Assembly: GCA_026417135.1 (NCBI GenBank)
Contig: JAOADV010000016.1
Location: 1 to 47,732, forward strand
DNA length: 47,732 nucleotides
Origin: Ignavibacteria bacterium
GTDB lineage: Bacteria; Bacteroidota; Ignavibacteria; Kapaibacteriales; UBA2268
Reading direction: 5' to 3'
The notes below the pieces were generated by a model. It was not told where the DNA came from, did no database searches, and saw only the letters and a list, made by a program, of their open reading frames with translations. The position numbers and the translations under genes are program-made. Numbering within the stretch: position 1 is the stretch's first letter; each line of letters begins with the position of its first letter. This document shows, piece by piece, positions 1 to 8,880 of this stretch.

Positions 1-419
1 AATGGGGTTTACACAATACTTTTAAAAAATAATCAAAATACAATCATTCATTACAATAAATTGATAAAAATGCAATAAAACAAGATATTCAAACAGTACA
101 ATATCTTTATGAAAAATTTCTTTCCTTATTGATTAAAAAGTTAAGTAAACCTAATTTTTAATACATTTCCGAATACATAGTGTGAAATTTTTTTATTGTA
201 TTATCTGTGAGTAATTGCGAATAAAATCTCATAAAATTTGAATATGATTTAAAGTTCTATAATTATCTTTTTATTACTTTGACTGTTTTGAATATTTACC
301 AAAGCGGGGTAAGCTCGTTATGGATAAGTGCAAGAAAACATTCGAGGATAAACAAACAAGATATTTGTTTGCCCCTAAATTAATTTATGAAACTCCATTA
401 AACATAATTAATTGAAGAT
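1..419. other. AT-rich stretch, no gene seen
   Basis: All frames are interrupted by frequent stops. I see no RNA gene, strong palindrome or terminator here. The stretch leads into a region of decayed genes and may be eroded coding sequence. Confidence 0.5.
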
Positions 420-922
420 ATGCAAAAATATGGTTTATCAAAGAAGCCCAAAAAAGATGCTAAAATATGTCGAACAATTGGGGTTTCTTTTCATAAAAAG
501 TGGAACATTAAACCGTTCAAATTTCTCCAAGATTGCAATTGGGATACATCTCTTGTTCTTGAACGGCTTACAAATGACAAGCATTTCTATTCAGGAAGAT
601 AGTTATAGATTATCCAGTCATTCGCGGTCCCAAAATTGTTCATTAATATGAAATAATCGAAGTTTTAGGTAAAAGAAAGTATGTAGATATTGTTAAATAT
701 GCAAATATTGTTAAATTAGAAATTTAAAAAGATAAAATTCAAATTCCTTTGGCTGATTGTCAAGGAATAAGATTTAAGATGAAAAAAATCGATGATGCTA
801 TTCAAAGAGATTTTCAGCTATTGCTTACACAAAAAATTCTTATCCTGGCAATTTTGCTCTTTTCCTTTTGGGTGCTCCACACCTATTTTCTTATATTTTT
901 TCAACTAATAAGGAGTTTATAA
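420..922 (+). pseudogene. decayed ORF of unknown function
   Basis: A 60-residue open frame starts at the ATG at 420. It reads like real protein (contains SFHKKWNIKPFKFLQD and LVLERLTNDKHFYSG) and stops at TAG 600. The sense then appears to continue in another frame from about 593 (RKIVIDYPVIRGPKIVH), meets TAA at 644 and another stop near 725, and runs open again to TAA at 920. The last part includes an ATG at 779 followed by a hydrophobic segment (LILAILLFSFWVL). One frame change plus at least two stops suggest an inactivated gene rather than chance. I do not recognise the family. It lies directly upstream of a broken restriction gene, so it could be a partner from a defence island, but that is inference from position only. 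Confidence 0.4.
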
Positions 923-923
923 A

Positions 924-1916
924 ATGAGCCTTTGGTTGGTAAGAGCGGGAAGATATGATGAAAACGAACAACAAGCCCTTGACAATAATATTGTAACAAT
1001 TGCATGGAACGAGTTTGATGATTTATAACAAATAAAATCCAAAGAAGAATTAACTGAACTCTATATAAAACTGAATCCTGGTTCAAAAAAAAGGAAAGTA
1101 GTAAATGAAGTTGGACAAGTATGGAGATTCATTCGAGAAATTCAAAAAAATGACCTTGTAGCTCTCCCATTAAAGATGCAATCTGGGATTGCTATTGGTA
1201 AAGTAGAAAGCGATTATGAGTATAAGGAAATAAATCCAAACATAAAACACATCAGACACGTAAAATGGTTAAAAATAATTCCTAGATCTGCTTTCGACCA
1301 AGATATTCTCTATTCTCTTGGTGCATCTATGACAGTTTGCAAGATAGAAAGAAACGAAGCGGAAAATCGAATTAAGCAACTTCTTAAAGGGGAGATTGCA
1401 CCTATAAAAGAAGAAGTGCCCGAAAGTGAAGAAATTATTGATATCGAGGAATATGCTAAGGACCAAATCATCAAATACATTGATAAAAAATTTAAAGGGC
1501 ACAATTTAGCAAGATTGGTTAATGCAATTTTGAAAGCACAAGGATTTATTACCAAGGTTTCTCCACCCGGACCAGATGGAGGAGTGGATATTTTGGCTTC
1601 AGGAGGGACATTAGGCTTTGATAACCCCAAAATATGTGTGCAAGTCAAATCATCATCATCTCCGGTAGATGTAAAAATATTAAGAGACCTTAAAGGTACG
1701 ATGAGAGATGTAAAAGCCGAACAAGGACTATTAATTTCTTGGGCGGGTTTTAAAGACATAGTTGTTAGAGAAGCAAAAAATGATTTCTTCTTCATTCGCT
1801 TGTGGGACCAAGGTGACTTGCTTAATGAAATTTTCAGATATTATGACCGTTTTGACTACGAACTTAAGGCAGAACTGCCTTTGAAAAGGATTTGGGGACT
1901 AATCATTGAAGAATAA
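924..1916 (+). pseudogene. Mrr-type restriction endonuclease interrupted by an in-frame stop
   Basis: The full frame begins at ATG 924, eight bases after AGGAG at 911-915. It would encode about 330 residues but carries TAA at 1026-1028 (codon 35). The first 34 codons (MSLWLVRAGRYDENEQQALD) and the sequence just after the stop both match, as I remember it, the N-terminal domain common in Mrr-like restriction proteins, so the stop falls inside a conserved domain. The C-terminal half has the Mrr nuclease signature: GPDGGVDIL supplies the metal-binding Asp, followed by VQVKSSS with the family's Q-x-K version of PD-(D/E)xK. An internal ATG at 1176 leaves a 246-residue frame holding the whole nuclease domain but missing the N-terminal domain. 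Such enzymes cut modified DNA. I read it as a recent nonsense mutant. A truncated active nuclease from an internal start is possible. Confidence 0.8.
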
Positions 1917-1936
1917 AAGAATCGAAACAGAAGACC

Positions 1937-1962
1937 GTAGGGGCAATTCACGAATTGCCCCA
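1937..1962. repeat. short palindromic intergenic repeat, copy 1
   Basis: GGGGCAATTC at 1940-1949 and GAATTGCCCC at 1952-1961 form a perfect 10-bp inverted repeat around AC, preceded by GTA. A closely related copy lies at 2157-2184. It has no poly-T tract, so it is not a typical terminator. It resembles REP-type elements. Confidence 0.8.
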
Positions 1963-2088
1963 ACAAAGGATTGATATATCGCACCTACCAGCGGGAGTAT
2001 ATTTCGCAAGGTTTAAGAATTTTACAGAAAAATTTGTGGTAATTAGGTAATTATTTAAAACTTTTTTTCAATAATAATAAGGTGATTT

Positions 2089-2160
2089 ATGAAAAAATTA
2101 TTACTTGTTTTTTTTTGTAATTCTTACCCAAAATGTATTTACACAATGGCAAGAACGTAG
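2089..2160 (+). pseudogene. clipped 5' end of an exported-protein gene
   Basis: AAGGTG precedes an ATG at 2089 by a normal spacing. The codons that follow give MKKLLLVFF, a classic signal-peptide start, and then run into a tract of nine T. If one base of that tract is skipped, the reading continues as VILTQNVFTQWQER, the kind of sequence seen around a signal cleavage site. The frame then enters the palindromic repeat at 2157 and stops. No body of a secreted protein follows, because the next gene is the oppositely oriented carboxylase. I read this as the relic of a secreted-protein gene cut off by the repeat or by a rearrangement. Confidence 0.45.
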
Positions 2161-2184
2161 GGGCAATTCATAAATTGCCCTTAC
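2157..2184. repeat. short palindromic intergenic repeat, copy 2
   Basis: GTAGGGGCAATTC is followed by an imperfect reverse complement ending CCCTTAC, the same element as at 1937-1962. Its right edge overlaps the TAA stop codon (2181-2183, minus strand) of the carboxylase gene, so the repeat supplies that stop. Confidence 0.75.
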
Positions 2185-3788
2185 ATACGGAACACACCAA
2201 AATGATGTTCTGGAATAGGAGCGTTCAAAGCCATAGAAATTCCAAGAGCCAAAGCATTTCTTGTATCGAGAGGGTCGAGTATTCCGTCGTCCCAAAGTCT
2301 TGCAGTGCTGTAATATGGGCTGGCTTCGTCCTCATATTTTTTTATTATTGGTTCACGTATAGCATTAATCTCCTCCTCAGTTAAAGTCTTGCCTTGCGAT
2401 TCGAGTTGTTTTATTTTAACTGTTGCAAGCACGTCCGCAGCTTGTTCACCGCCCATAACAGAGATACGACCGTGGGGCCACATCCAAAGCAATCGTGGAT
2501 TATAACCACGTCCACACATTGCATAATTGCCAGCACCGTATGAACCGCCAACTATTACGGTAAATTTGGGGACATCTGCATTTGCAACTGCGTGGACCAA
2601 CTTGGCACCGTCTTTAGCAATACCACCGTGTTCATACTTTTTCCCTACTATAAATCCAGTTATGTTTTGAAGAAAAATAAGAGGTATTCTTCTTACTGCA
2701 CAAAGTTCGATAAAATGTGCTCCTTTTAAGCTTGATTCGGAGAAAAGAACTCCATTGTTTGCCAAAATCCCAACTGGATAACCCATTATCCTTGCAAAGC
2801 AAGTAACAAGAGTTGTCCCATAAAGTTCCTTAAATTCTTGAAACCGACTTCCATCGACAATTCGAGCAATGATTTCGCGAATATCGAAAGGAGTTCGAAT
2901 ATTTCTTGGCATAATTCCGTAAATCTCTTCGGGGTCGTAATATGGGTCTTCGGGTTCATCTCTTCCAATGTCGAATTTTTCGGCCCTCCCTAAATTTTCG
3001 ACAATATTTCTTGCTATTTGCAAGGCGTGTTCATCGTTTTGTGCGTAATGGTCCGAAACCCCAGAAATTTTACAATGGACATCGGCTCCGCCAAGTTCTT
3101 CGTCTGTAACGACTTCGCCAGTTGCTGCTTTGACAAGTGGGGGACCACCGATGAAGATAGTGGCTTGATTTCGGACCATAATTGTTTCGTCGCTCATCGC
3201 TGGAACGTAAGCGCCGCCGGCAGTACACGAGCCCATAACAACTGCTATTTGCGGTATGTTAAGGGCAGACATTCTTGCTTGGTTGTAGAAAATTCTACCA
3301 AAATGTTCTTTGTCTGGAAAAGTTTCGGCTTGATGCGGAAGAAAAATTCCGCCAGAATCTACCAAGTAAATGCAAGGTAATCTATTTTGAAGGGCAACTT
3401 CTTGGGCACGGACGTGTTTCTTGATTGTCATCGGGAAATAAGTCCCACCTTTGACGGTAGCGTCGTTTGCAATAATGAGACATTCACGCCCTTTAACTAC
3501 CCCAATGCCAGTTATTATTCCAGCCGATGGTGCTTCGTTTTCGTACATATCCCACGCAGCAAGAGCGGACAACTCTAAAAAAGGAGTGTTCGGGTCGCAA
3601 AGCTTTTTTATTCTATCTCGTGGTAGAAGCTTTCCGCGGCTAATGTGCTTTTCGCGGGCTTTTTCGGGTCCACCTTGTCGGACAAGTTCCAATCTTTGGC
3701 GAAGTTCTTCGACAAGCTTAATTGAATTTTCGAAATTTTCTTTATAATCAGGCGACTTTGTATTAATCCTTGTTTTGAACCTTTCCAT
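2181..3788 (-). CDS. mccB: methylcrotonyl-CoA carboxylase, carboxyltransferase (beta) subunit
   Basis: The 535-residue protein is the carboxyltransferase half of a biotin-dependent acyl-CoA carboxylase. Length and sequence favour 3-methylcrotonyl-CoA carboxylase of leucine breakdown over propionyl-CoA carboxylase. The N-terminal crotonase-like domain has [15 protein letters not shown] and [18 protein letters not shown]. The second half has [18 protein letters not shown] and [16 protein letters not shown], both typical of the MCC-beta type. Geranyl-CoA carboxylase beta is the main alternative. The biotin carboxylase/biotin carrier (alpha) subunit is not in the window and must be supplied from elsewhere. 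The gene is the last of a leftward run, five bases after the DUF6125 gene. Its stop codon lies in a palindromic repeat. The enzyme is cytoplasmic. Confidence 0.88.
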   Translation of the reverse strand: MERFKTRINTKSPDYKENFENSIKLVEELRQRLELVRQGGPEKAREKHISRGKLLPRDRIKKLCDPNTPFLELSALAAWDMYENEAPSAGIITGIGVVKGRECLIIANDATVKGGTYFPMTIKKHVRAQEVALQNRLPCIYLVDSGGIFLPHQAETFPDKEHFGRIFYNQARMSALNIPQIAVVMGSCTAGGAYVPAMSDETIMVRNQATIFIGGPPLVKAATGEVVTDEELGGADVHCKISGVSDHYAQNDEHALQIARNIVENLGRAEKFDIGRDEPEDPYYDPEEIYGIMPRNIRTPFDIREIIARIVDGSRFQEFKELYGTTLVTCFARIMGYPVGILANNGVLFSESSLKGAHFIELCAVRRIPLIFLQNITGFIVGKKYEHGGIAKDGAKLVHAVANADVPKFTVIVGGSYGAGNYAMCGRGYNPRLLWMWPHGRISVMGGEQAADVLATVKIKQLESQGKTLTEEEINAIREPIIKKYEDEASPYYSTARLWDDGILDPLDTRNALALGISMALNAPIPEHHFGVFRM

Positions 3789-3793
3789 TTTTA

Positions 3794-4315
3794 TTACTCA
3801 TTGATTAATTCGAATTTCCACACACAAAAGAATTCAGGTTTTGATATATTTGGTGGACAAGAGACTGAAGTTGTTTTTATTCTTGTGTCGATTGTTTTGG
3901 CGAACAAAGAGTATTCAACCAAACCGACAGATTGGCAAGGAAAATCGGGCAAACCTTTGCGGCGTCGGGCTTCTTGAACTCGACAGGTTCTTACGAAATA
4001 AAGAAGAGAAGTTGGGCTTTCGTATTTCGAGAACTGCTCATTTAATGTTGAATATAAGCGAAAGTTTAAGGCAATACGCAAGCCTTCTAATCCGGGTTCG
4101 TCGGGAAGATTAAGAAATTCCTTAATCCTTTTGGCTTCGATTTTGGTGAAAGTTTCCCAAGCTTTAGTGTCGAAATGTATGGCTTTTTCGAGCCCTAACT
4201 CAGATTCAATCGCTAAAAACCAAGAACCGTCGTGAGCCAGCCAGTTCCTTGCATAAATTTTCAAAAGCTCATACAGCTCATCCTTCGATAAGTCCTCGAT
4301 TTTTTCAATCTCCAT
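3794..4315 (-). CDS. DUF6125 family protein
   Basis: This 173-residue soluble protein matches the pattern I remember for DUF6125: an N-terminal helical part with [20 protein letters not shown], then [18 protein letters not shown], and a Cys-containing tail ([14 protein letters not shown]). The family has no established function known to me. The spaced cysteines (in TCRVQ, FPCQS, SCPP and FFCVW) could bind a metal or cofactor. Its ATG overlaps the stop of the mutase gene by one base (TAATG), so the two are probably translationally coupled and act in the same pathway. A role as accessory protein or chaperone for the B12-dependent mutase, or as a separate small enzyme acting on acyl-CoA, is inference from position only. 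Confidence 0.7.
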   Translation of the reverse strand: MEIEKIEDLSKDELYELLKIYARNWLAHDGSWFLAIESELGLEKAIHFDTKAWETFTKIEAKRIKEFLNLPDEPGLEGLRIALNFRLYSTLNEQFSKYESPTSLLYFVRTCRVQEARRRKGLPDFPCQSVGLVEYSLFAKTIDTRIKTTSVSCPPNISKPEFFCVWKFELINE

Positions 4316-7300
4316 TACATTCCTCGCCTATACTTCCCGCCAATTTCGTAAAGCATATGAATTATTTCACCCATAGTGCAGTGTTCGACAGTATTCAAAA
4401 GTTCTTCGAATATGTTCCCATTTTTCAACGCAACATCTCTTAATCGGTCGAGTGCTTCTCGTTTCTTGTCCGCGTGCAATTCTTTAAACTTTGCGACTTG
4501 TTCAAGTCGCTCCTTTTTCTCCTCGAAAGTAGCACGCGTAATCTTCATATTGTCGTAATAATTAATAGGATTTTCATTGATAAATGTATTTACGCCGACT
4601 ATAGGATATTCGCCACTTTCTTTTAAAGACTCGTAGTAAAGGGATTGTTCTTGAATCTTAGAGCGTTGATATTGTGTTTCCATTGCCCCAAGCACTCCAC
4701 CGCGGCGGGAAAGAGCAAGGAACTCGTCGAGAACAGCTTCCTCGACCAAATCTGTTATCTCTTCGATGATAAATGAACCTTGATTCGGATTTTCGTTTTT
4801 GAGTACTCCGAATTCCTTTGAAAGTATCATTTGAATAGCCATAGCACGGCGGACAGATTCTTCGGTAGGGGTAGTTATTGCTTCGTCGTAAGAATTAGTA
4901 TGCAAGGAGTTACAATTGTCGTACATTGCCAATAATCCTTGCAAGGTTGTTCGAATATCGTTAAAATCAATTTCTTGGGCGTGGAGACTGCGTCCAGAAG
5001 TTTGTATATGATATTTCAATTTCTGGCTTCTTTCGTTTGCCCCATAGACATACTTCATAGCAATAGCCCAAATTCGGCGAGCGACGCGACCAATAACAGA
5101 GTATTCTGGGTCCATACCATTAGAAAAGAAGAATGAAAGGTTTGGGGCGAAATCATCGACTGGAATTCCGCGATTAAGGAAATATTCTACATACGTGAAT
5201 CCGTTTGCAAGAGTGAAAGCAAGCTGAGTTATCGGGTTTGCACCAGCTTCTGCAATATGATAGCCACTAATACTTAAAGAATAGTAATTGCGTATATTGT
5301 GTTTCGACAAATATTCTTGAACATCTCCAATAAGCTTCATAGCAAAGTTAATCGAAAAAATACAGGTATTTTGGCCTTGGTCCTCTTTGAGCATATCGGC
5401 TTGAACGGTGCCGCGTAGTTTACGAAAAGTTGATATTTTTAATGCTTCTTTCTCTTCGGTAGTAAGTTCAACACCTTGTTGCTTTAACTTTTCGAGTTCT
5501 CGTTTGTATGCAGTTATAAAGTAGAAGGCAACCATTATCGGAGCAGGTGCGTTAATCGTCATAGATACAGATGTTAGTGGGTCGGTCTGGTCGAATCCTT
5601 TTAGAAGTTCGTCCATATCTTCAAGTGTGCAAACTGATACTCCGCTTTCTCCGATTTTCCCAAAGATATCTGGGTCTGGTGCTGGGTCTTCTCCGTAAAG
5701 GGTAACTCCGTCGAAAGCGACAGAAAGGCGTTTGGCAATGTCATTTTTTGTTAAGTAATGAAAACGCTTGTTTGTTCGCGCCGGACCACCTTCGCCGGCA
5801 AATTGACGTTTGGGGTCTTCTGTAACTCTTTTGAAAGGGAAAACGCCAGCAGTAAAAGGAAAGTAACCAGGCAAATTTTCTAAGTAAAGAAATTTTAAAA
5901 GATTTCCCCAGTCATCGAATTTAGGTAAGGCTATTTTGGCAATTTCTGTTCCACATATTGATTTACTAAAAAGTTCTATTTCTAATTCTTGATTTTGAAT
6001 TTTGTACTTTATTTTCTCTTGTTGGTATTGTTTTTTCAATTCAGGCCATAAAAGTAGTAAGTCCTTCGAGTCGCTTGTAAGTTTGTCCCATTTTTGATTG
6101 TAAAGTTCAGTTAACAATTTCTGGGTTTCGCCGTCTTTTTTTTCTTCTTTTAGCAAATCTAAGGTTTGTTTTAAAGAAAATACTTCGGTAGCAAGTTTAG
6201 CTTGCTCTTTGGCATTTTCTTTGTATTTACGAACCGCTTCGGCTATTTCGGCAAGATAATTTATTCGCTTGTGGCTTATTAACCCAAAGTCGAACACCAA
6301 GTCTGTCGGAAGTAAATCAATAACCTCATCTTTAACACCGTAGTTGCCATTTCTTCTATCTTTGAGAACTTTTAATAGAGCTTTGAAAAGTTTATTAACA
6401 CCAGGATTATTAAACTGGTTGCTACTACAAGCAAAGATAGGCAGGTCGAGAGTTTCGAGTGGCACCCCGCGTGGAACTTTCAACTGGTGTGTTCTAATAT
6501 AATGTATAATTACTTCACGCAAAGCGTCTTCGGAGCCAATCTTTTCGAACTTATTTATAACGATGAAATCGGCAAGGTCGAGCATATCGATTTTTTCGAG
6601 TTGACTGGGTGCTCCGAATTCAGCTGTCATAACATAAATAGAAAACTCGGCTAAGGATGTAACTTGGCTATCTCCTTGCCCGATACCGGGGGTTTCCACA
6701 AAAATCAAGTCGAAGCCACAAGTTTTGAGTAAGTCAATAGAGTCGCGAACGGAACGACCAAGGTCGCTTCCGCTATTGCGTGTTGCAAAGCTTCGGAAAT
6801 ATACTCTTGGGTCGTAAATATGATTATATCTAATTCGGTCTCCAAGAAGGGCACCACCAGTTGAACTCTTTGTTGGGTCGCTCGCTAAAATAGCAATTTT
6901 TGTATTTGGGGCATAAGCCAAAAATCTCCCTACAATTTCATCGACGACGGAACTTTTACCACAGCCACCCGGTCCGGTTACTCCAACAACAAGGGATTTC
7001 CCCTTATCGAATTTTCTAATTCTTTGCCTTATAAGTTCGGCATCCGAAAGTGCTGGCAATTTCTCTTCGATAAAAGTAATTTGCTTAGAAATTGAGCGAT
7101 GATTTTCTGTATTATTTTCTTCGAGCATTTTATCTGCGAGATTATCCAGCCATTTGGCTTCGACGCGAGGTTTATTGTCGATAATTCTTTTAATAATATC
7201 GTCGGCAATTCCATTTATGCCCATTCTTTGCCCGTCAACTGCGTGGTAAAGTTTGGTTACTCCGTATTCTTCGAGAGCTTGTATCTCGGAAGGTAAGATG

Positions 7301-7581
7301 ACCCCTCCGCCACCGCCAAAAATTTGTTTTTCTTCGGCTCCAACTTCACGAAGTTGGTCGACAAGGAAACGGAAATACTCATTATGCCCACCTTGGTAAG
7401 AACTGATTAAGAGAGCATCGACATCCTCTTGGATGGCGACTGTAACAATTTCTCGGACCGAACGATTGTGTCCGAGATGAATAACTTCGGCACCTCGTCG
7501 TTGTAATAACCTACGGAAGAGGTTAACAGAAACATCGTGTCCATCGAACAATGCTGTGGCTGTTAGGACTTTTATGTTCAT
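4315..7581 (-). CDS. icmF: fused isobutyryl-CoA mutase with built-in GTPase chaperone
   Basis: The 1088-residue protein shows the full IcmF order. An N-terminal cobalamin-binding domain has LFDGHD with the axial histidine near residue 15 and a GGGGGVI loop. A MeaI-type G-protein domain has the P-loop GVTGPGGCGKSS near residue 200 and a G4-like NKFE near 340. A linker of about 150 residues follows, then the mutase TIM barrel from about 560 (YFPFTAGVFPFKR, AGEGGPARTNKR, SISGYHIAEAGANPI). IcmF converts isobutyryl-CoA and n-butyryl-CoA, and some also isomerise isovaleryl-CoA and pivalyl-CoA. The Phe in FTAGVFPF is the isobutyryl-type residue where methylmalonyl-CoA mutase has Tyr. It sits between an acyl-CoA dehydrogenase (30 bases upstream) and DUF6125 (one-base overlap). 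The cofactor is adenosylcobalamin and the protein is cytoplasmic. The call is secure, but substrate preference is not readable from sequence. Confidence 0.93.
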   Translation of the reverse strand: MNIKVLTATALFDGHDVSVNLFRRLLQRRGAEVIHLGHNRSVREIVTVAIQEDVDALLISSYQGGHNEYFRFLVDQLREVGAEEKQIFGGGGGVILPSEIQALEEYGVTKLYHAVDGQRMGINGIADDIIKRIIDNKPRVEAKWLDNLADKMLEENNTENHRSISKQITFIEEKLPALSDAELIRQRIRKFDKGKSLVVGVTGPGGCGKSSVVDEIVGRFLAYAPNTKIAILASDPTKSSTGGALLGDRIRYNHIYDPRVYFRSFATRNSGSDLGRSVRDSIDLLKTCGFDLIFVETPGIGQGDSQVTSLAEFSIYVMTAEFGAPSQLEKIDMLDLADFIVINKFEKIGSEDALREVIIHYIRTHQLKVPRGVPLETLDLPIFACSSNQFNNPGVNKLFKALLKVLKDRRNGNYGVKDEVIDLLPTDLVFDFGLISHKRINYLAEIAEAVRKYKENAKEQAKLATEVFSLKQTLDLLKEEKKDGETQKLLTELYNQKWDKLTSDSKDLLLLWPELKKQYQQEKIKYKIQNQELEIELFSKSICGTEIAKIALPKFDDWGNLLKFLYLENLPGYFPFTAGVFPFKRVTEDPKRQFAGEGGPARTNKRFHYLTKNDIAKRLSVAFDGVTLYGEDPAPDPDIFGKIGESGVSVCTLEDMDELLKGFDQTDPLTSVSMTINAPAPIMVAFYFITAYKRELEKLKQQGVELTTEEKEALKISTFRKLRGTVQADMLKEDQGQNTCIFSINFAMKLIGDVQEYLSKHNIRNYYSLSISGYHIAEAGANPITQLAFTLANGFTYVEYFLNRGIPVDDFAPNLSFFFSNGMDPEYSVIGRVARRIWAIAMKYVYGANERSQKLKYHIQTSGRSLHAQEIDFNDIRTTLQGLLAMYDNCNSLHTNSYDEAITTPTEESVRRAMAIQMILSKEFGVLKNENPNQGSFIIEEITDLVEEAVLDEFLALSRRGGVLGAMETQYQRSKIQEQSLYYESLKESGEYPIVGVNTFINENPINYYDNMKITRATFEEKKERLEQVAKFKELHADKKREALDRLRDVALKNGNIFEELLNTVEHCTMGEIIHMLYEIGGKYRRGM

Positions 7582-7611
7582 ATTATAATGCTATTACATA
7601 GTTGGACAAAT

Positions 7612-8751
7612 TTATTTTAGCAACTGTCTTGAAATAACGAGCCGCTGGATTTCGCTTGTTCCTTCATAAATTTCAGTGATTTTTGCATCGCGAAAGTATC
7701 TTTCGACGTTAAAATCTTCGGTATAACCATAGCCACCATGTATTTGTATTGCTTTTCTTGCAGCGTCGACAGCAAGTTCCGATGATTTTAGTTTAGCCAT
7801 CGCTGCTTCGGCTGAGTATGGAAGACCACGGTCCTTCAAAACAGACGCTCGCCAAGTTAGCAACCAAGCACTTTCGTATTCCATCCACATATCTGCAAGC
7901 ATCCATTGAATTGCTTGAAAGTTAGCAATTGGTTGCTCGAACTGAACCCTTTCCTTAGCATATTTTACAGAGTCTTCTATACAAGCTCGCGTTATTCCAA
8001 GGGCTTGGGCAGCAATACCAAGTCTACCTCCATCGAGAGTTACCATAGCGACTTTGAACCCCTGATTTAATTCGCCAAGCAAGTTTTCTTCGGGAACTTC
8101 GACATTTTCCAAAATTATTTCTGTCGTCGAAGAGGAGCGAATACCAAGTTTTCTTTCAACTTTACCTATACGATATCCGGGCATATCTTTTTCGACAATA
8201 AAAGCAGAAACGCCTTTGGTTTTCTTTCCAGGGTCAGTCGAAGCAATAAGCACGAAAATATCTGCTTCGGCTCCATTAGTAGCAAAAAGTTTGGAACCAT
8301 TCAAGACCCATTTGTTTCCAGATTTGACCGCTGTCGTTCTTGTGTTTCCAGCGTCGGAACCTGCTTGTGCTTCGGTTAGCGAAAAGCTCCCTATTTTCCG
8401 ACCAGAAAGCAAATCTGGAAGATATTTCATCCTCTGCTCCTCCGTTCCAAATCGGTAAATTGGGTCGCAAACTAAAGAAGAATGGGCCGAAATAATAACA
8501 CCAGTCGAGGCACACCACCTCGAAATTTCTTCGATAGCAAGGAAATACGATACAAAATCCATCCCAGCACCACCATATTCAACTGGGTATGCAATCCCCA
8601 TCAAACCGAGTTCCCCAGCTTCGCGAATGATTTCCCACGGAAATCGGTGATTTCGTTCGTTTTCGGCAGCAACCGGGGCTATTTTCTCCTTTGCAAACTT
8701 TGCAACCATCTCCCGCAACATCTTTTGCTCTTCTGTCAATAGATAATCCAT
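7612..8751 (-). CDS. acyl-CoA dehydrogenase (short/branched-chain type)
   Basis: This flavoenzyme of about 379 residues introduces an alpha-beta double bond into an acyl-CoA and passes electrons to ETF. The three-domain order is intact: N-terminal helices, a middle beta domain with SLTEAQAGSDAGNT and WVLNGSKLFATNG, and a C-terminal domain with KERVQFEQPIANFQAIQ, QIHGGYGY and the catalytic-base motif EIYEGTSEIQR. The start chosen is ATG at 8751, preceded by GGGAGAG. A TTG four codons upstream is less likely. It is the first gene of the leftward set and lies 30 bases from icmF, which points to butyryl-, isobutyryl- or isovaleryl-CoA as substrate. The exact chain preference is inferred from context only. 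Confidence 0.9.
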   Translation of the reverse strand: MDYLLTEEQKMLREMVAKFAKEKIAPVAAENERNHRFPWEIIREAGELGLMGIAYPVEYGGAGMDFVSYFLAIEEISRWCASTGVIISAHSSLVCDPIYRFGTEEQRMKYLPDLLSGRKIGSFSLTEAQAGSDAGNTRTTAVKSGNKWVLNGSKLFATNGAEADIFVLIASTDPGKKTKGVSAFIVEKDMPGYRIGKVERKLGIRSSSTTEIILENVEVPEENLLGELNQGFKVAMVTLDGGRLGIAAQALGITRACIEDSVKYAKERVQFEQPIANFQAIQWMLADMWMEYESAWLLTWRASVLKDRGLPYSAEAAMAKLKSSELAVDAARKAIQIHGGYGYTEDFNVERYFRDAKITEIYEGTSEIQRLVISRQLLK

Positions 8752-8880
8752 AAACTCTCCCAATAAACATCAAAAAATTTTGAACAAATAAAAAAAAATT
8801 ACTAATATTACATTTTCAATATATAAAAAAATTTGTTGTTGAATAAATGAATTTTCATTTTTTCTTTTATCGGATTTGTT
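8752..8880. promoter_or_regulatory. divergent control region between the two acyl-CoA operons
   Basis: This AT-rich gap of 129 bases separates two outward-facing acyl-CoA dehydrogenase genes, so promoters for both directions must lie here. I cannot assign a clear -33/-7 pair or an operator palindrome by eye. Confidence 0.5.

Noticed and set aside
1026-1028. TAA read as a sense codon (recoding)
   Set aside because: Other genes in the window use TAA as a normal terminator, so a mutation or error is simpler.
1310-1795. 161-codon minus-strand frame opposite the Mrr gene
   Set aside because: The plus frame carries the nuclease motifs; the minus frame has no recognisable features.
8752-8880. Cobalamin riboswitch upstream of the mutase operon
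   Set aside because: The 129-base gap is AT-rich and shows no B12-box-like conserved sequence or room for the full structure.
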